A DNA stretch of 14,392 bases from Myxococcales bacterium (GTDB lineage Bacteria > Myxococcota_C > UBA6777), in contig JALTMC010000549.1 of assembly GCA_027005175.1 (NCBI GenBank), positions 1 to 14,392 on the forward strand, given 5' to 3'. Below are positions 1 through 7,477 of the stretch, one piece after another. Below the pieces are notes generated by a model, which was not told the DNA's origin, searched no databases, and saw only the letters and a program-made list of their open reading frames with translations. The translations under genes and the position numbers were made by a program. The stretch's first letter is position 1. Each line of letters begins with the position of its first letter.

Positions 1-110
1 CCCGTACAACACTTGATATGGAGACCTGGGAGCAGCTTCAAGCTTGCCTGCAGCAGGCATACCAAGCATACCGTTCCACAGAGCCAGGCGAGGGAGAGCA
101 GAATACATAG
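1..110 (+). CDS. C-terminal end of an unidentified protein (partial)
   Basis: One plus-strand frame is open from the left edge (first full codon at base 3) to a TAG at 108-110, giving 35 residues. The tail is helix-prone, rich in Gln, Glu and Ala, and includes METWEQLQACLQQAYQAYRS. It looks more like a real protein end than the other frames, which give basic, low-complexity strings. It would converge on the minus-strand helicase gene. No family is recognisable from so short a piece, and the start lies outside the window. A random open stretch of this length is possible, so confidence is moderate to low. Confidence 0.4.
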   Translation, partial: RTTLDMETWEQLQACLQQAYQAYRSTEPGEGEQNT

Positions 111-133
111 ACACACAAAGCCGAATGGGGAAA

Positions 134-244
134 GAGGAACCTACTTTTTGCGTAAAGACACAAGATGACGTGCCTATAGGGGCTGCCACCCTGTGAGCCT
201 TCCATGTCGAGGAGCCTACTTTTTGCGCAAAGACACAAGACGAC
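134..244. repeat. Two 36-bp direct repeats overlapping the hrpB 3' end
   Basis: Bases 134-169 and 209-244 match at 33 of 36 positions and lie 75 bases apart. The right copy covers the last codons and stop of hrpB. On the minus strand both copies read LVSLRKK followed by TAG. The left copy is therefore a downstream duplicate of the coding tail plus stop. An in-frame TAG lies between the two copies, so readthrough would not join them. Confidence 0.95.
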
Positions 245-2762
245 TGGCCCGACGATAATCGACCTGGAATCCACGAAACCTTGGGAGAAGTGATGCGGAA
301 GGCTCCTTTCCTTTCCGGGCTTGTGCATTCTCCGGTTGCATCTCAACCTTGTATTGTCGGGGCTTGACAATACACTTGTATGTCGCTCCATGAAGAGACC
401 ACAGCCGAGGAAAGTCACGCCGTAACTCCTCCAGCGTATAGCGATCGACACCAACCAAAGCTTCGATGTTGGGCCTCACATCCTCCGTCGAAAGTAAGGA
501 CAGATCCGAACTCTCCTCCACTCCCAAATCCAGAAGTGTTTGGGATACAAACAAAACAGGATCATCCCAACCTCGATGAGTCTCAGGTGGTAAGGACCAA
601 CTTTTCTCGTGAGAGGGCCATTCATGAAGCAAACGGAGCAGATGCAAATCATCGAGGACCAACTCCCCTGCCCCTTTGAGCCAGCGATTTTGTAATAAAA
701 AAGAGGCCGCTGCCTCGCAAAGAGATGCACCTCTCAAAGAAGTCGTTTCTGCTCGAAGTGTCACTCCTGCAAGTTTTTGCGTGACAACAGCGATCACCTC
801 CAAAGAGCCATCTTTTTTCAAAAGCTTCGGTTCTTCCAACGAAGCATCACCCAATCCAGCAGAGGCCAACGTTTTTGGTGAGCAAGGCAGGAGCAATCGA
901 CCTTTACCGCGAATTTTGAGCCCCCTTTCGCCGATCCAAGTATGTGCCAAAATCACGCCTGCCGTTGGAGGTCGTTGAGAAGAGTCAGCATCAACAGGTT
1001 CAAAAGGCTCTACCATAACTTCAAGAAGTCCATTGGCCCATGGATGCTCCCTCCTTTTGCTCCGCCCACCACGCCTTGTTTTTTTGCCCTCTTTGAGAGC
1101 ACGAGGTCGAAGAACAAATCCCATCGCAGGCACTCGGTGCAAAAACCATCCTGCAAACTCATCAGAAGAAGGCAGCGGACTGCGCTCTTTGGTAACATCC
1201 ACCACCTTCAAACCCATGAGGGTTCGAAGCTGACGAGCGATGGAGCGAGTGTGTCGCAAAGAGTTCGCGTGAAGCCCATGCTTTCGAACGTCTCCTTGAC
1301 GCAAACACATCAACTCAACATACACTTCATTCCCACAACCAGCCAGTAAGAGCCGCCGCTCCTCCACGATCTCTTCTTGTTGTTTTGAAGGAAGAAGAGG
1401 GGCTGGAAGCATCAAGCTACGACGTTGTTGCAGCAAAGCGATCGTATCAGCAAGAACACTTTGCAGCTCCGGCGGCGCACCAACCAACAAGGAAGCCTCT
1501 TGTGCTGAGACAGGCCAATCTGTAAGAGCACGCCCCAACTCCGTAACACGATACGTTGCATTAAGAGCCCCCATTTGTTGGAGTCGGAGTTGAGCTTCCT
1601 CCAAAGCAAAGGAAGGTGGAGGAGTCACCCAAGGAGCTTCACCTATTTGAGGGCCATCCCATCCATAACAAGCCGCTTGAATCAACAAATCATCAAGCTC
1701 AACACGTTCGATCTCTGGTTGTAAAAATGGCTCAGGCCGATAACTTTGTTGCCACAGACGGATACAACGACCGGGAGCGACACGCCCTGCACGACCGGCC
1801 CGCTGCATCATCAGATCTGCCGGAATCGGAACCAAGGCCAAGGCCGAGCGGCCTCCACGATGAATCCGCATTCTCGCAAGCCCCGCATCAATCACAACTG
1901 TCACACGGGGCAGTGTTAAAGAGGTCTCCGCGACATTGGTCGCCAGAAAGATCCTGCGCCTCCCTCCATGCTCCCCCAACGCCTGAACCAACCGTTGCGT
2001 CGGCAGGTCTGCATGAACAGGAACAAGATCAAAGGACTCTGCCGATAGGGCCTGAGACAACAGCCTTCGGCAACCATCAATCTCGCCTTTGCCCGGCAAG
2101 AAGACCAGGATATCACCTGTATCATCAGGAGTTTCAGAACCCAGAGCATATTTAACTCCCTGAACAACACGTTCTTCAAGATCTCGCCGTGTGGGTCCAG
2201 AAACATCTGTAAGATAAGAGAGACTGACAGGAAATGTCCGACCTGTAGCCTCCAACAATGTACCACCGATCTCCTCAGCCAACTCTTCTCCAGCGACTGT
2301 TGCCGAAGTTAAGACAAGCTTCCGAGACAATCCTTGCTCGACTTCCGCCCGCAACAACATCACCAACAAGTCCACTTCCCAGTGACGTTCATGAAACTCA
2401 TCGATCAATACAGCCTGATAGCGTTCTTTTGACGGTCCACGCAACAATCGAAGCGCAACACCAGGGGTCACAAACTCAATACGAGTGTTTTCGCAAATAG
2501 CTGAATCAAAACGAACACGATAACCAACACGCCCACCCACAGCCTCGCTGTATTGACTTGCCACAAACTCTGCAAGGGCTCGACAGGCAATTCGACGAGG
2601 CTCTACCACCATCACAACACCATCACAACGCTCCTCCATCCAAACAGGAAGCTGCGTCGATTTCCCCGAACCCGTCGGCGCAACCACAACAACAGGTGAT
2701 GGTCGTGCCATAGCATCCACAAACGCACCACGTATGGCAACAATAGGAAGCTCTGTAGTCAT
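216..2762 (-). CDS. hrpB: ATP-dependent RNA helicase HrpB (DEAH/RHA type)
   Basis: This 848-residue protein belongs to the HrpB branch of the DExH helicases, which use ATP to remodel RNA; the exact bacterial role is poorly defined. Motif I APTGSGKST is at residues 28-36, the Walker B box DEFH at 121-124, motif III SAT at 153-155, ATNVAETSLT at 274-283 and motif VI QRAGRAGR at 320-327. The HrpB-specific C-terminal half follows, including WLKGAGELVLDDLHLLRLL near 694-712. Two oddities stand out: a very basic stretch at 557-571 (KEGKKTRRGG and on), and the C-terminus. Family resemblance seems to stop near 808 and a 40-residue unrelated tail follows, where E. coli HrpB has about 90 more conserved residues. 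The ATG at 2762 fits the family N-terminus and has AGAGG about 10 bases upstream. The gene is divergent from aqpZ. Confidence 0.94.
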   Translation of the reverse strand: MTTELPIVAIRGAFVDAMARPSPVVVVAPTGSGKSTQLPVWMEERCDGVVMVVEPRRIACRALAEFVASQYSEAVGGRVGYRVRFDSAICENTRIEFVTPGVALRLLRGPSKERYQAVLIDEFHERHWEVDLLVMLLRAEVEQGLSRKLVLTSATVAGEELAEEIGGTLLEATGRTFPVSLSYLTDVSGPTRRDLEERVVQGVKYALGSETPDDTGDILVFLPGKGEIDGCRRLLSQALSAESFDLVPVHADLPTQRLVQALGEHGGRRRIFLATNVAETSLTLPRVTVVIDAGLARMRIHRGGRSALALVPIPADLMMQRAGRAGRVAPGRCIRLWQQSYRPEPFLQPEIERVELDDLLIQAACYGWDGPQIGEAPWVTPPPSFALEEAQLRLQQMGALNATYRVTELGRALTDWPVSAQEASLLVGAPPELQSVLADTIALLQQRRSLMLPAPLLPSKQQEEIVEERRLLLAGCGNEVYVELMCLRQGDVRKHGLHANSLRHTRSIARQLRTLMGLKVVDVTKERSPLPSSDEFAGWFLHRVPAMGFVLRPRALKEGKKTRRGGRSKRREHPWANGLLEVMVEPFEPVDADSSQRPPTAGVILAHTWIGERGLKIRGKGRLLLPCSPKTLASAGLGDASLEEPKLLKKDGSLEVIAVVTQKLAGVTLRAETTSLRGASLCEAAASFLLQNRWLKGAGELVLDDLHLLRLLHEWPSHEKSWSLPPETHRGWDDPVLFVSQTLLDLGVEESSDLSLLSTEDVRPNIEALVGVDRYTLEELRRDFPRLWSLHGATYKCIVKPRQYKVEMQPENAQARKGKEPSASLLPRFRGFQVDYRRASRLVSLRKK

Positions 2763-2882
2763 CAGAAAAAAACCTCTTAGGTTGTGGGCGTAGAAAACCC
2801 CTCCCGATCGCGGGTCCGGCAGGATCTGCAGGACGAAGTCCGGATGGAGTGGGGCTCATTGACCAACATTTCTACCCACTAT

Positions 2883-2946
2883 CCCACGAGATGCACAACG
2901 AGCACCTGAGAATGAATTCTCAGGTGCTCGTTGTGCATCTCGTGGG
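2883..2946. repeat. Perfect 31-bp inverted repeat with 2-base centre
   Basis: The left arm (2883-2913) and right arm (2916-2946) are exact reverse complements over 31 bases, separated only by GA. The arms begin and end CCCACGAGATGC...GCATCTCGTGGG, and the centre carries an EcoRI site (GAATTC). As RNA or single-stranded DNA it would fold into a hairpin with a loop of about four bases; in duplex DNA it could form a cruciform. No T-run follows on either strand and both flanking genes point away, so an ordinary terminator is unlikely. Confidence 0.97.
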
Positions 2947-3018
2947 CAACTTACTCTTTTGAAAAAAACTCCCAACACAGTGTGCTATCCTACCCCGGTT
3001 CCACCCCCTGCAACAAGG

Positions 3019-3037
3019 AGGTTGGAGGTTCCAACCT
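3019..3037. repeat. Small inverted repeat, 8-bp stem with 3-base loop
   Basis: AGGTTGGA (3019-3026), GGT loop, TCCAACCT (3030-3037). The stem is perfect. No T-run follows, so it is not an intrinsic terminator. It could be a protein-binding site or a structured RNA element; its role is unknown. Confidence 0.8.
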
Positions 3038-3111
3038 ATTGAAAAGTTCCCCAACACGATCAAGCTATCAAGTTAGCAAGTAAGCTATCCATGAGAGCCT
3101 CGACAAATCCT

Positions 3112-3224
3112 GCCCTCTTGTTGCGAGTGTATGCGAAGAGCCCGATTACATACCCTGTCGGGGGTTTGGCAAAAAACGGCCCTCTTGTTGCGAGTGTGTG
3201 CGAAGAGCCCAATTCCATACCCTG
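3112..3224. repeat. 46-bp direct repeat pair upstream of aqpZ
   Basis: Copies at 3112-3157 and 3179-3224 differ at only three of 46 positions and are spaced 67 bases apart. Each contains GCCCTCTTGTTGCGAGTGT, then GCGAAGAGCCC, then ATACCCTG. The short CTCTT...AAGAG complementarity inside each copy allows a weak hairpin. No coding function is evident. The pair may belong to a dispersed intergenic repeat family, which cannot be judged from one window. Confidence 0.93.
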
Positions 3225-3359
3225 CCAAGAGTTGGGTTCCATCGAAGTAAAAGTCGATGAATGTATAGTTTTATTCACACGAGAAACAACAGTTCCTGGG
3301 ACATCCACAATCTCTTGTGACAAGACCTTCGTTTTTATTGAGTATAAGAAAAAGAATCC

Positions 3360-3386
3360 TTGAAGTGGCATTATTTGTGCTATAAG
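3360..3386 (+). promoter_or_regulatory. Possible aqpZ promoter
   Basis: TTGAAG (3360-3365) is followed 15 bases later by TATAAG (3381-3386), preceded by TG-N as in extended -10 promoters. The spacing is shorter than optimal, which the extended -10 could offset. It would give a leader of roughly 80 bases before the aqpZ start. This rests on pattern match only. Confidence 0.35.
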
Positions 3387-3473
3387 GGAGACCTCGAAGC
3401 AAAAGTTGGATAAAGTTCTCATGATTGGTAGTCAAGCGTGAGGCTTATTTGTTGCAAGTTGAAGGGAGTTTCG

Positions 3474-4163
3474 ATGTCTATTACGAAGCGTGCGACAGCA
3501 GAATTTATTGGTACATTTTGGTTAGTGTTTGGAGGGTGTGGTAGCGCAGTACTGGCTGCGGGAGTTCCGAATGTGGGGATAGGCTGGTTGGGTGTGGCGT
3601 TTGCTTTTGGTTTAACCGTGATGACGATGGCCTATGCGATTGGCCATATTTCGGGGTGTCATCTCAATCCAGCGGTTTCAGTGGGTCTTCTTGTTGGAGG
3701 ACGATTTGATGCGAAGGACCTGCTCCCCTATATCATTGCCCAAGTGCTGGGTGGGATTGCGGCTGCTGGTGTTTTGTACTTAATTGTAAGTGGTAAATCC
3801 GGATTCTCCTCAATTGGCGGATTTGCAGCCAACGGCTATGCTGCACATTCTCCAGGTAAGTTCAACATGGTAAGCGCACTCACTGCCGAAATTGTGTTGA
3901 CCTTCATGTTCTTGATGATCATCCTTGGCTCAACCGACAAACGTGCACCCGCAGGCTTTGCACCCATCGCGATTGGCCTGGGACTCACATTAATTCACTT
4001 GATTGGAATTCCCGTAACCAACTTATCCGTCAACCCTGCACGAAGCACAGGTCCCGCCATCTTTGTGGGTGGTTGGGCAGTGGCGCAGCTCTGGCTATTT
4101 TGGCTCGCTCCCATTGTAGGTGCTGCCATTGCTGGTGTCGTTTATAGATTCTTCGAGGAATAG
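3474..4163 (+). CDS. aqpZ: Aquaporin Z-type water channel
   Basis: This 229-residue inner-membrane protein of the MIP family should conduct water across the cytoplasmic membrane. The N-terminus ([20 protein letters not shown]) closely resembles proteobacterial AqpZ. The two pore NPA motifs are at 65-67 (HLNPAVSVG) and 187-189 ([11 protein letters not shown]). Selectivity-filter positions show Phe45, His175 and Arg190. The position matching E. coli Thr183 is Leu184, and the usual Gly before the first NPA box is Cys62. I chose the ATG at 3474 because AAGGGAG lies 5 bases upstream and the family N-terminus begins here; a 12-codon longer frame from 3438 has no support. No T-rich terminator was seen downstream. 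The gene converges on the TPR gene. Confidence 0.96.
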   Translation: MSITKRATAEFIGTFWLVFGGCGSAVLAAGVPNVGIGWLGVAFAFGLTVMTMAYAIGHISGCHLNPAVSVGLLVGGRFDAKDLLPYIIAQVLGGIAAAGVLYLIVSGKSGFSSIGGFAANGYAAHSPGKFNMVSALTAEIVLTFMFLMIILGSTDKRAPAGFAPIAIGLGLTLIHLIGIPVTNLSVNPARSTGPAIFVGGWAVAQLWLFWLAPIVGAAIAGVVYRFFEE

Positions 4164-4258
4164 AATTCTCCTCCCCCGCTCTCTCCGTCCCTTGCATCCA
4201 CACAGAGTCTTACCCATACTCGCTTGACAGCTCTCAGATCCCGAAATGGAGAGGGGCC

Positions 4259-4502
4259 GATGTCAATCTGATACAACCTCGATAAAGTCTGGATCATTCC
4301 AGAGTTCCGAGAACGATGTCAGTCTGATACAACCTCGATAAAGTCTGGATCATTCCAGAGTTCCGAGAACGATGTCAGTCTGATACAACCTCGATAAAGT
4401 CTGGATCATTCCAGAGTTCCGAGAGTGATTCCAGAGATCGGAGAGCGATGTCAGTCCGATACAATCTCGATAAAGTCTGGATCATTCCAGAGATCGGAGA
4501 AA
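4259..4502. repeat. Four tandem ~56-bp units duplicating the TPR gene's 3' end
   Basis: Units are at 4259-4314, 4315-4370, 4371-4446 (with about 20 extra bases) and 4447-4502. The last overlaps the end of the TPR gene and encodes SDLWNDPDFIEIVSD plus TGA on the minus strand. The other three encode SELWNDPDFIEVVSD plus a stop, but since 56 is not a multiple of three they are out of frame with the gene. Every unit also holds TCTGGA-TCAT-TCCAGA, a 6-bp stem with a 4-base loop, so the transcript end carries a row of small hairpins. The array fills most of the gap between convergent aqpZ and the TPR gene. Confidence 0.97.
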
Positions 4503-7111
4503 GGTGTAGCGGCCATCGCCTCTCTGCGAAAACGGGAATTTCGTTCCACCGCAAAATAAAGGTCACGTAGGGCTGGCTCTTTGCGTCCTGCCTTTGCATA
4601 GGCACAGGCTCGATGAAACCACGGAGCAGATAACTCAGGTGCAAGAGAGATGGTTTGACTGTAGGAGTGGATCGCTTCCATCGGACGGTTAAGTAAGTCT
4701 TCCACTTGACCACGAGACAGCCAAGAGAAGGCATGGTCCGATTTGTAGGTGGTTGCCTTTGTAAAGGCAACAAGGCTCTCTTTGTATCGTTGGAGCTGTT
4801 TGAATGAGGCTCCAAGTTTGTAGTAGGCTTCATGCAAAACACTGTGAGAAGAGCAGGAACAGATAGCTTGATTTAAATAGGGGATCGCTTCGGTCGCCTC
4901 CCCTCGGTCAGACAAAAAGCAGCCTATTGAAAAGAGTGTCTCTGGATGATTGGGTTCATGAGAGAGAGCTTGTTCAAAAGCCATTTTCGCTTTGTCATAG
5001 TTGTATGATGCGTGATAAGCGCGGCCTTGCAAACAGTGAAGTAGCGCATGTTTTGGAAAGTAGAATAGAAGTGACTGCACTAACGCAAGAGCATGTTCTT
5101 CTTCTGACGCTTGAAGAAGCCTTTCAACATTTGGGAACTCACGGTTTGCACCTGAAGCTGTAGTTTGAGGCAATGATGCCACGATTTTCTGATAGAGGGA
5201 CTGGGCTTTCTGTTGAAGAGGTGAACCCTCTGTGACAAAGTGAAGAACAGCCAGGATTTGTTCAAAGGCCCGCCAGTATCGGCCACATTTAAGATGAGCC
5301 TCACTGCACAAGAAATACAAGGAAGCATTTATCGGCTCAAGACTTAGGGCCTCCTCCCAATCCAAGAGGGCCCTCTCCCAGTCTTCTTGTTGAGCATAAG
5401 CGTCTCCCCGCTTGTGCCAAGCATCGTAATCATCCGGTTCAAGTTCTAAGAGCAAATCATACCATTCGATCGCCCGCTCAGGCCATTGGACCACAAGACA
5501 AAGATGTCCCAACTGGGAAATAGCTGAAGTGTCGATGGGGTCGAGAAGAATCACTTCTTCAAAAGCGAGAATCGCATCCTTCCAGTACCTCAACAACATA
5601 CACAACATACCACACTGGTTGTAGTAGTCGATACTGAATGGAAAAATCGAAATGGCAGCTTGAACATCCGTGAGAGCCTTCTCAAAGTCGCCATTGTCAT
5701 AATGAATCAGAGAGCGTTGATAAAGAGCGTGGTCGCTCTGTGGACAGAGTTCAAGAGCCAGCCTCAGATCAGTCATAGCCTGTTCATATCGCCCCAAACG
5801 TTTGTAAGCTTGAGCACGACCGATATAGGAATCAAACAGGTTTGGGTCCAAGTCGATAGCAGCACTATACAATCGTATCGCCACATCCGCTTCATCAGCG
5901 AGCATGTAACAGCGGGCTTCTTGATGAAGTTCTTGGATCTGCTCAAAGACCGGGCTAGGCATCTGCTCCAGATACGAGAGCAGATCGGCCCGGCTTGGAG
6001 ACTCCGGCAAAGGATAGGTTGATGGGCCTTTGTATCCCAGTCGTTGGAGCCTCTCTTCCAGGACTGAAATTTCAGACATCCCTTCTGTGGCGCAACGCAA
6101 CGCTTGCAAGCAATCAGAGATCGCCTGTGGAACCTTACCAAGAGCCTCAAAGCACTCGCTGCGGAAGAGATAAGGCCGTGGCAAGGAGGGATACGAAGCG
6201 ATCAGTCGAGAGAGGTCCTCTATGGCATCTTCCCACTGTTCACACGTCTTAAATAACTTGCCTCGTTGCAACAGTGCCTGAACATGGAGAGGCTCAAGAA
6301 CTAAGATCTTGGACCAATCCTTGAGAGCAGCGTCCCTTTGCCCCAAGGAGAAAAAAACCTCTCCCCGTAACATAAGGATCTGAGTACATTCACGCTTTCC
6401 TGACAGAGCCTGATTGAGATCTTGCAATGCCAGCGCAGACCGGTCAAGGGCATGATACAACATCCCTCTACTGTACAGAAATGAGGGAGAATTCGGCTCA
6501 AGAGAGACAGCGTCATTCAGTGCAGAGAGTGCCTCTTCGCAACGTCCGAGTTGATGAAGAAGACAGCCCAGGCGAGCCCGTACAGCAGCACAATTGGGAT
6601 GAGAAGTGAGAACCATATGATAATCGGACAAAGCTTCGTCTGTCTGACACAGCGTCCAAGAGAAAGACGCGCGATAGAGGTATATTTGCGCTTTGGAAAC
6701 AGAGGGAGCAGCCGGAAGCTTCAGAGCTTTCGTGAGATCGCGATAGGCTTCGAGGGGTTCCCCAAGTTGACCGAAGATCAAAGCACGAGTCACCCAAACA
6801 GTTGCATCTTTCGGGAAATCCTCAACGGCTTCATTGTAGATCGAAAGGACATCTTCCCAAGGGCCAAAAGAGGAAACAAGCCTTCCTTGTGGAACAAATA
6901 ATTCGTCACAACCGGGTTCCAAACCTAAAGCTTGGTAGAGATGTTGTAAAGCACGTGAGAAAAGGCAATCCTTACCCAATCGAAGGACAAGTTGAACATG
7001 CTCTTCCACCGTGTTGGGTTCCACCCCATCGATATCCGACTTCAGCATTTGCTCTAGCGAGTTCTCTGTACCCACCACTGACAGACTGTGCATGGCTGAT
7101 AAACTGTGCAT
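4451..7111 (-). CDS. Large tetratricopeptide-repeat protein
   Basis: This 886-residue protein is made almost wholly of TPR helices, so it is probably a protein-protein interaction scaffold; the partner is unknown. TPR-type consensus (alternating A/G, Y and a helix-ending LxP) runs in three blocks, about 45-340, 390-635 and 665-865. Examples are AIRLYSAAIDLDPNLFDSYI (411-430) and AKMAFEQALSHEPNHPETL (708-726). Two linkers share a TEG motif, ALRCATEG near 337 and VLHFVTEG near 622, suggesting modules about 285 residues long. No signal peptide, membrane segment or enzymatic domain is seen. The ATG at 7111 and a second in-frame ATG at 7093 lie in an 18-base duplication; neither has a strong ribosome site (a weak GGA precedes the first). 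The gene ends in an acidic tail that is copied downstream. Confidence 0.9.
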   Translation of the reverse strand: MHSLSAMHSLSVVGTENSLEQMLKSDIDGVEPNTVEEHVQLVLRLGKDCLFSRALQHLYQALGLEPGCDELFVPQGRLVSSFGPWEDVLSIYNEAVEDFPKDATVWVTRALIFGQLGEPLEAYRDLTKALKLPAAPSVSKAQIYLYRASFSWTLCQTDEALSDYHMVLTSHPNCAAVRARLGCLLHQLGRCEEALSALNDAVSLEPNSPSFLYSRGMLYHALDRSALALQDLNQALSGKRECTQILMLRGEVFFSLGQRDAALKDWSKILVLEPLHVQALLQRGKLFKTCEQWEDAIEDLSRLIASYPSLPRPYLFRSECFEALGKVPQAISDCLQALRCATEGMSEISVLEERLQRLGYKGPSTYPLPESPSRADLLSYLEQMPSPVFEQIQELHQEARCYMLADEADVAIRLYSAAIDLDPNLFDSYIGRAQAYKRLGRYEQAMTDLRLALELCPQSDHALYQRSLIHYDNGDFEKALTDVQAAISIFPFSIDYYNQCGMLCMLLRYWKDAILAFEEVILLDPIDTSAISQLGHLCLVVQWPERAIEWYDLLLELEPDDYDAWHKRGDAYAQQEDWERALLDWEEALSLEPINASLYFLCSEAHLKCGRYWRAFEQILAVLHFVTEGSPLQQKAQSLYQKIVASLPQTTASGANREFPNVERLLQASEEEHALALVQSLLFYFPKHALLHCLQGRAYHASYNYDKAKMAFEQALSHEPNHPETLFSIGCFLSDRGEATEAIPYLNQAICSCSSHSVLHEAYYKLGASFKQLQRYKESLVAFTKATTYKSDHAFSWLSRGQVEDLLNRPMEAIHSYSQTISLAPELSAPWFHRACAYAKAGRKEPALRDLYFAVERNSRFRREAMAATPFSDLWNDPDFIEIVSD
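7076..7111 (-). repeat. 18-bp tandem duplication covering the TPR gene start
   Basis: Reading the minus strand, 7111-7094 and 7093-7076 are imperfect tandem copies, both starting ATGCACAGT and encoding MHSLSA then MHSLSV. The result is two in-frame start codons 18 bases apart. Either could be used; the sequence does not decide. Confidence 0.85.
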
Positions 7112-7241
7112 GGATTTCCATTCAGTTCAAGTTAAGTCAAGCGAAGTCAAGCAAGCTACCACACTCACTCTTCCGTGTGTTTGTGCAGAGGATGCACAAC
7201 ACCTTTCGTAGTCTCAAGAACGTCCGAATCGCGCTCATCCT

Positions 7242-7463
7242 TCAATCTTTCTTTGGATTCACAGAAAAGGGATTGATTTGCCTTCTCTTGCCACCCCTCC
7301 CACATACCGAAAGAAGTTGCGAAGAGTCACGCCCCCACCCGCGATGCGTGAGAATCCCTTCCGGCTTATCGACCACAATGAGGACGTCATCTTGAAAAAA
7401 GACAAGTAAGATAGATCGGTGGAGAGCAGATATCAGCGCAACCGAAGCAAGAAGACAACACAA
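7242..7463 (-). pseudogene. Remnant of an RluA/TruC-family pseudouridine synthase
   Basis: A 73-codon frame (opening at a TTG, so the true start is uncertain) contains FFQDDVLIVVDKPEGILTHR followed by GWGRD. This matches the N-terminus of RluA/TruC-type RNA pseudouridine synthases, which convert uridine to pseudouridine in rRNA or tRNA. Complete members run over 200 residues and carry a catalytic HRLDR motif about 20-30 residues later. Here the frame becomes basic and unrelated, then stops. No HRLDR is found in any minus-strand frame before the TPR gene begins. It is most likely a decayed or truncated gene, lying 14 bases after the CBS gene's stop. A functional short peptide is possible but unlikely. 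Confidence 0.65.
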
Positions 7464-7477
7464 AGTCTAAGGAGAGG

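Larger units (their letters stand above)
2763..3473. other. 711-base divergent intergenic region rich in repeats
   Basis: This lies between the divergent starts of hrpB and aqpZ. I see no convincing gene. Small open frames at 3091-3363 (plus) and 3060-3422 (minus) have no recognisable domain, and much of their content comes from the 46-bp direct repeat. The region holds a 64-base palindrome (2883-2946), an 8-bp stem hairpin (3019-3037), the 46-bp repeat pair (3112-3157, 3179-3224) and a possible aqpZ promoter (3360-3386). No clear hrpB promoter was found. Confidence 0.7.

Noticed and set aside
1616-2155. 179-codon plus-strand frame opposite hrpB
   Set aside because: Antisense to conserved helicase motifs; its composition is explained by the hrpB codons.
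2883-2946. Protelomerase (linear-replicon telomere) site
   Set aside because: A long palindrome alone is not evidence; nothing nearby resembles a telomere resolvase or plasmid/phage genes, and housekeeping genes flank it.
3060-3422. Overlapping small frames on both strands in the hrpB-aqpZ gap
   Set aside because: No domain, weak ribosome sites, and much of their content is the 46-bp direct repeat.
4259-4502. CRISPR array
   Set aside because: Units are contiguous ~56-bp copies of coding sequence with no unique spacers between repeats.
4375-4842. 155-codon minus-strand frame sharing the TPR gene's tail
   Set aside because: It overlaps the TPR gene in another frame; its recognisable end comes only from the third tandem unit.
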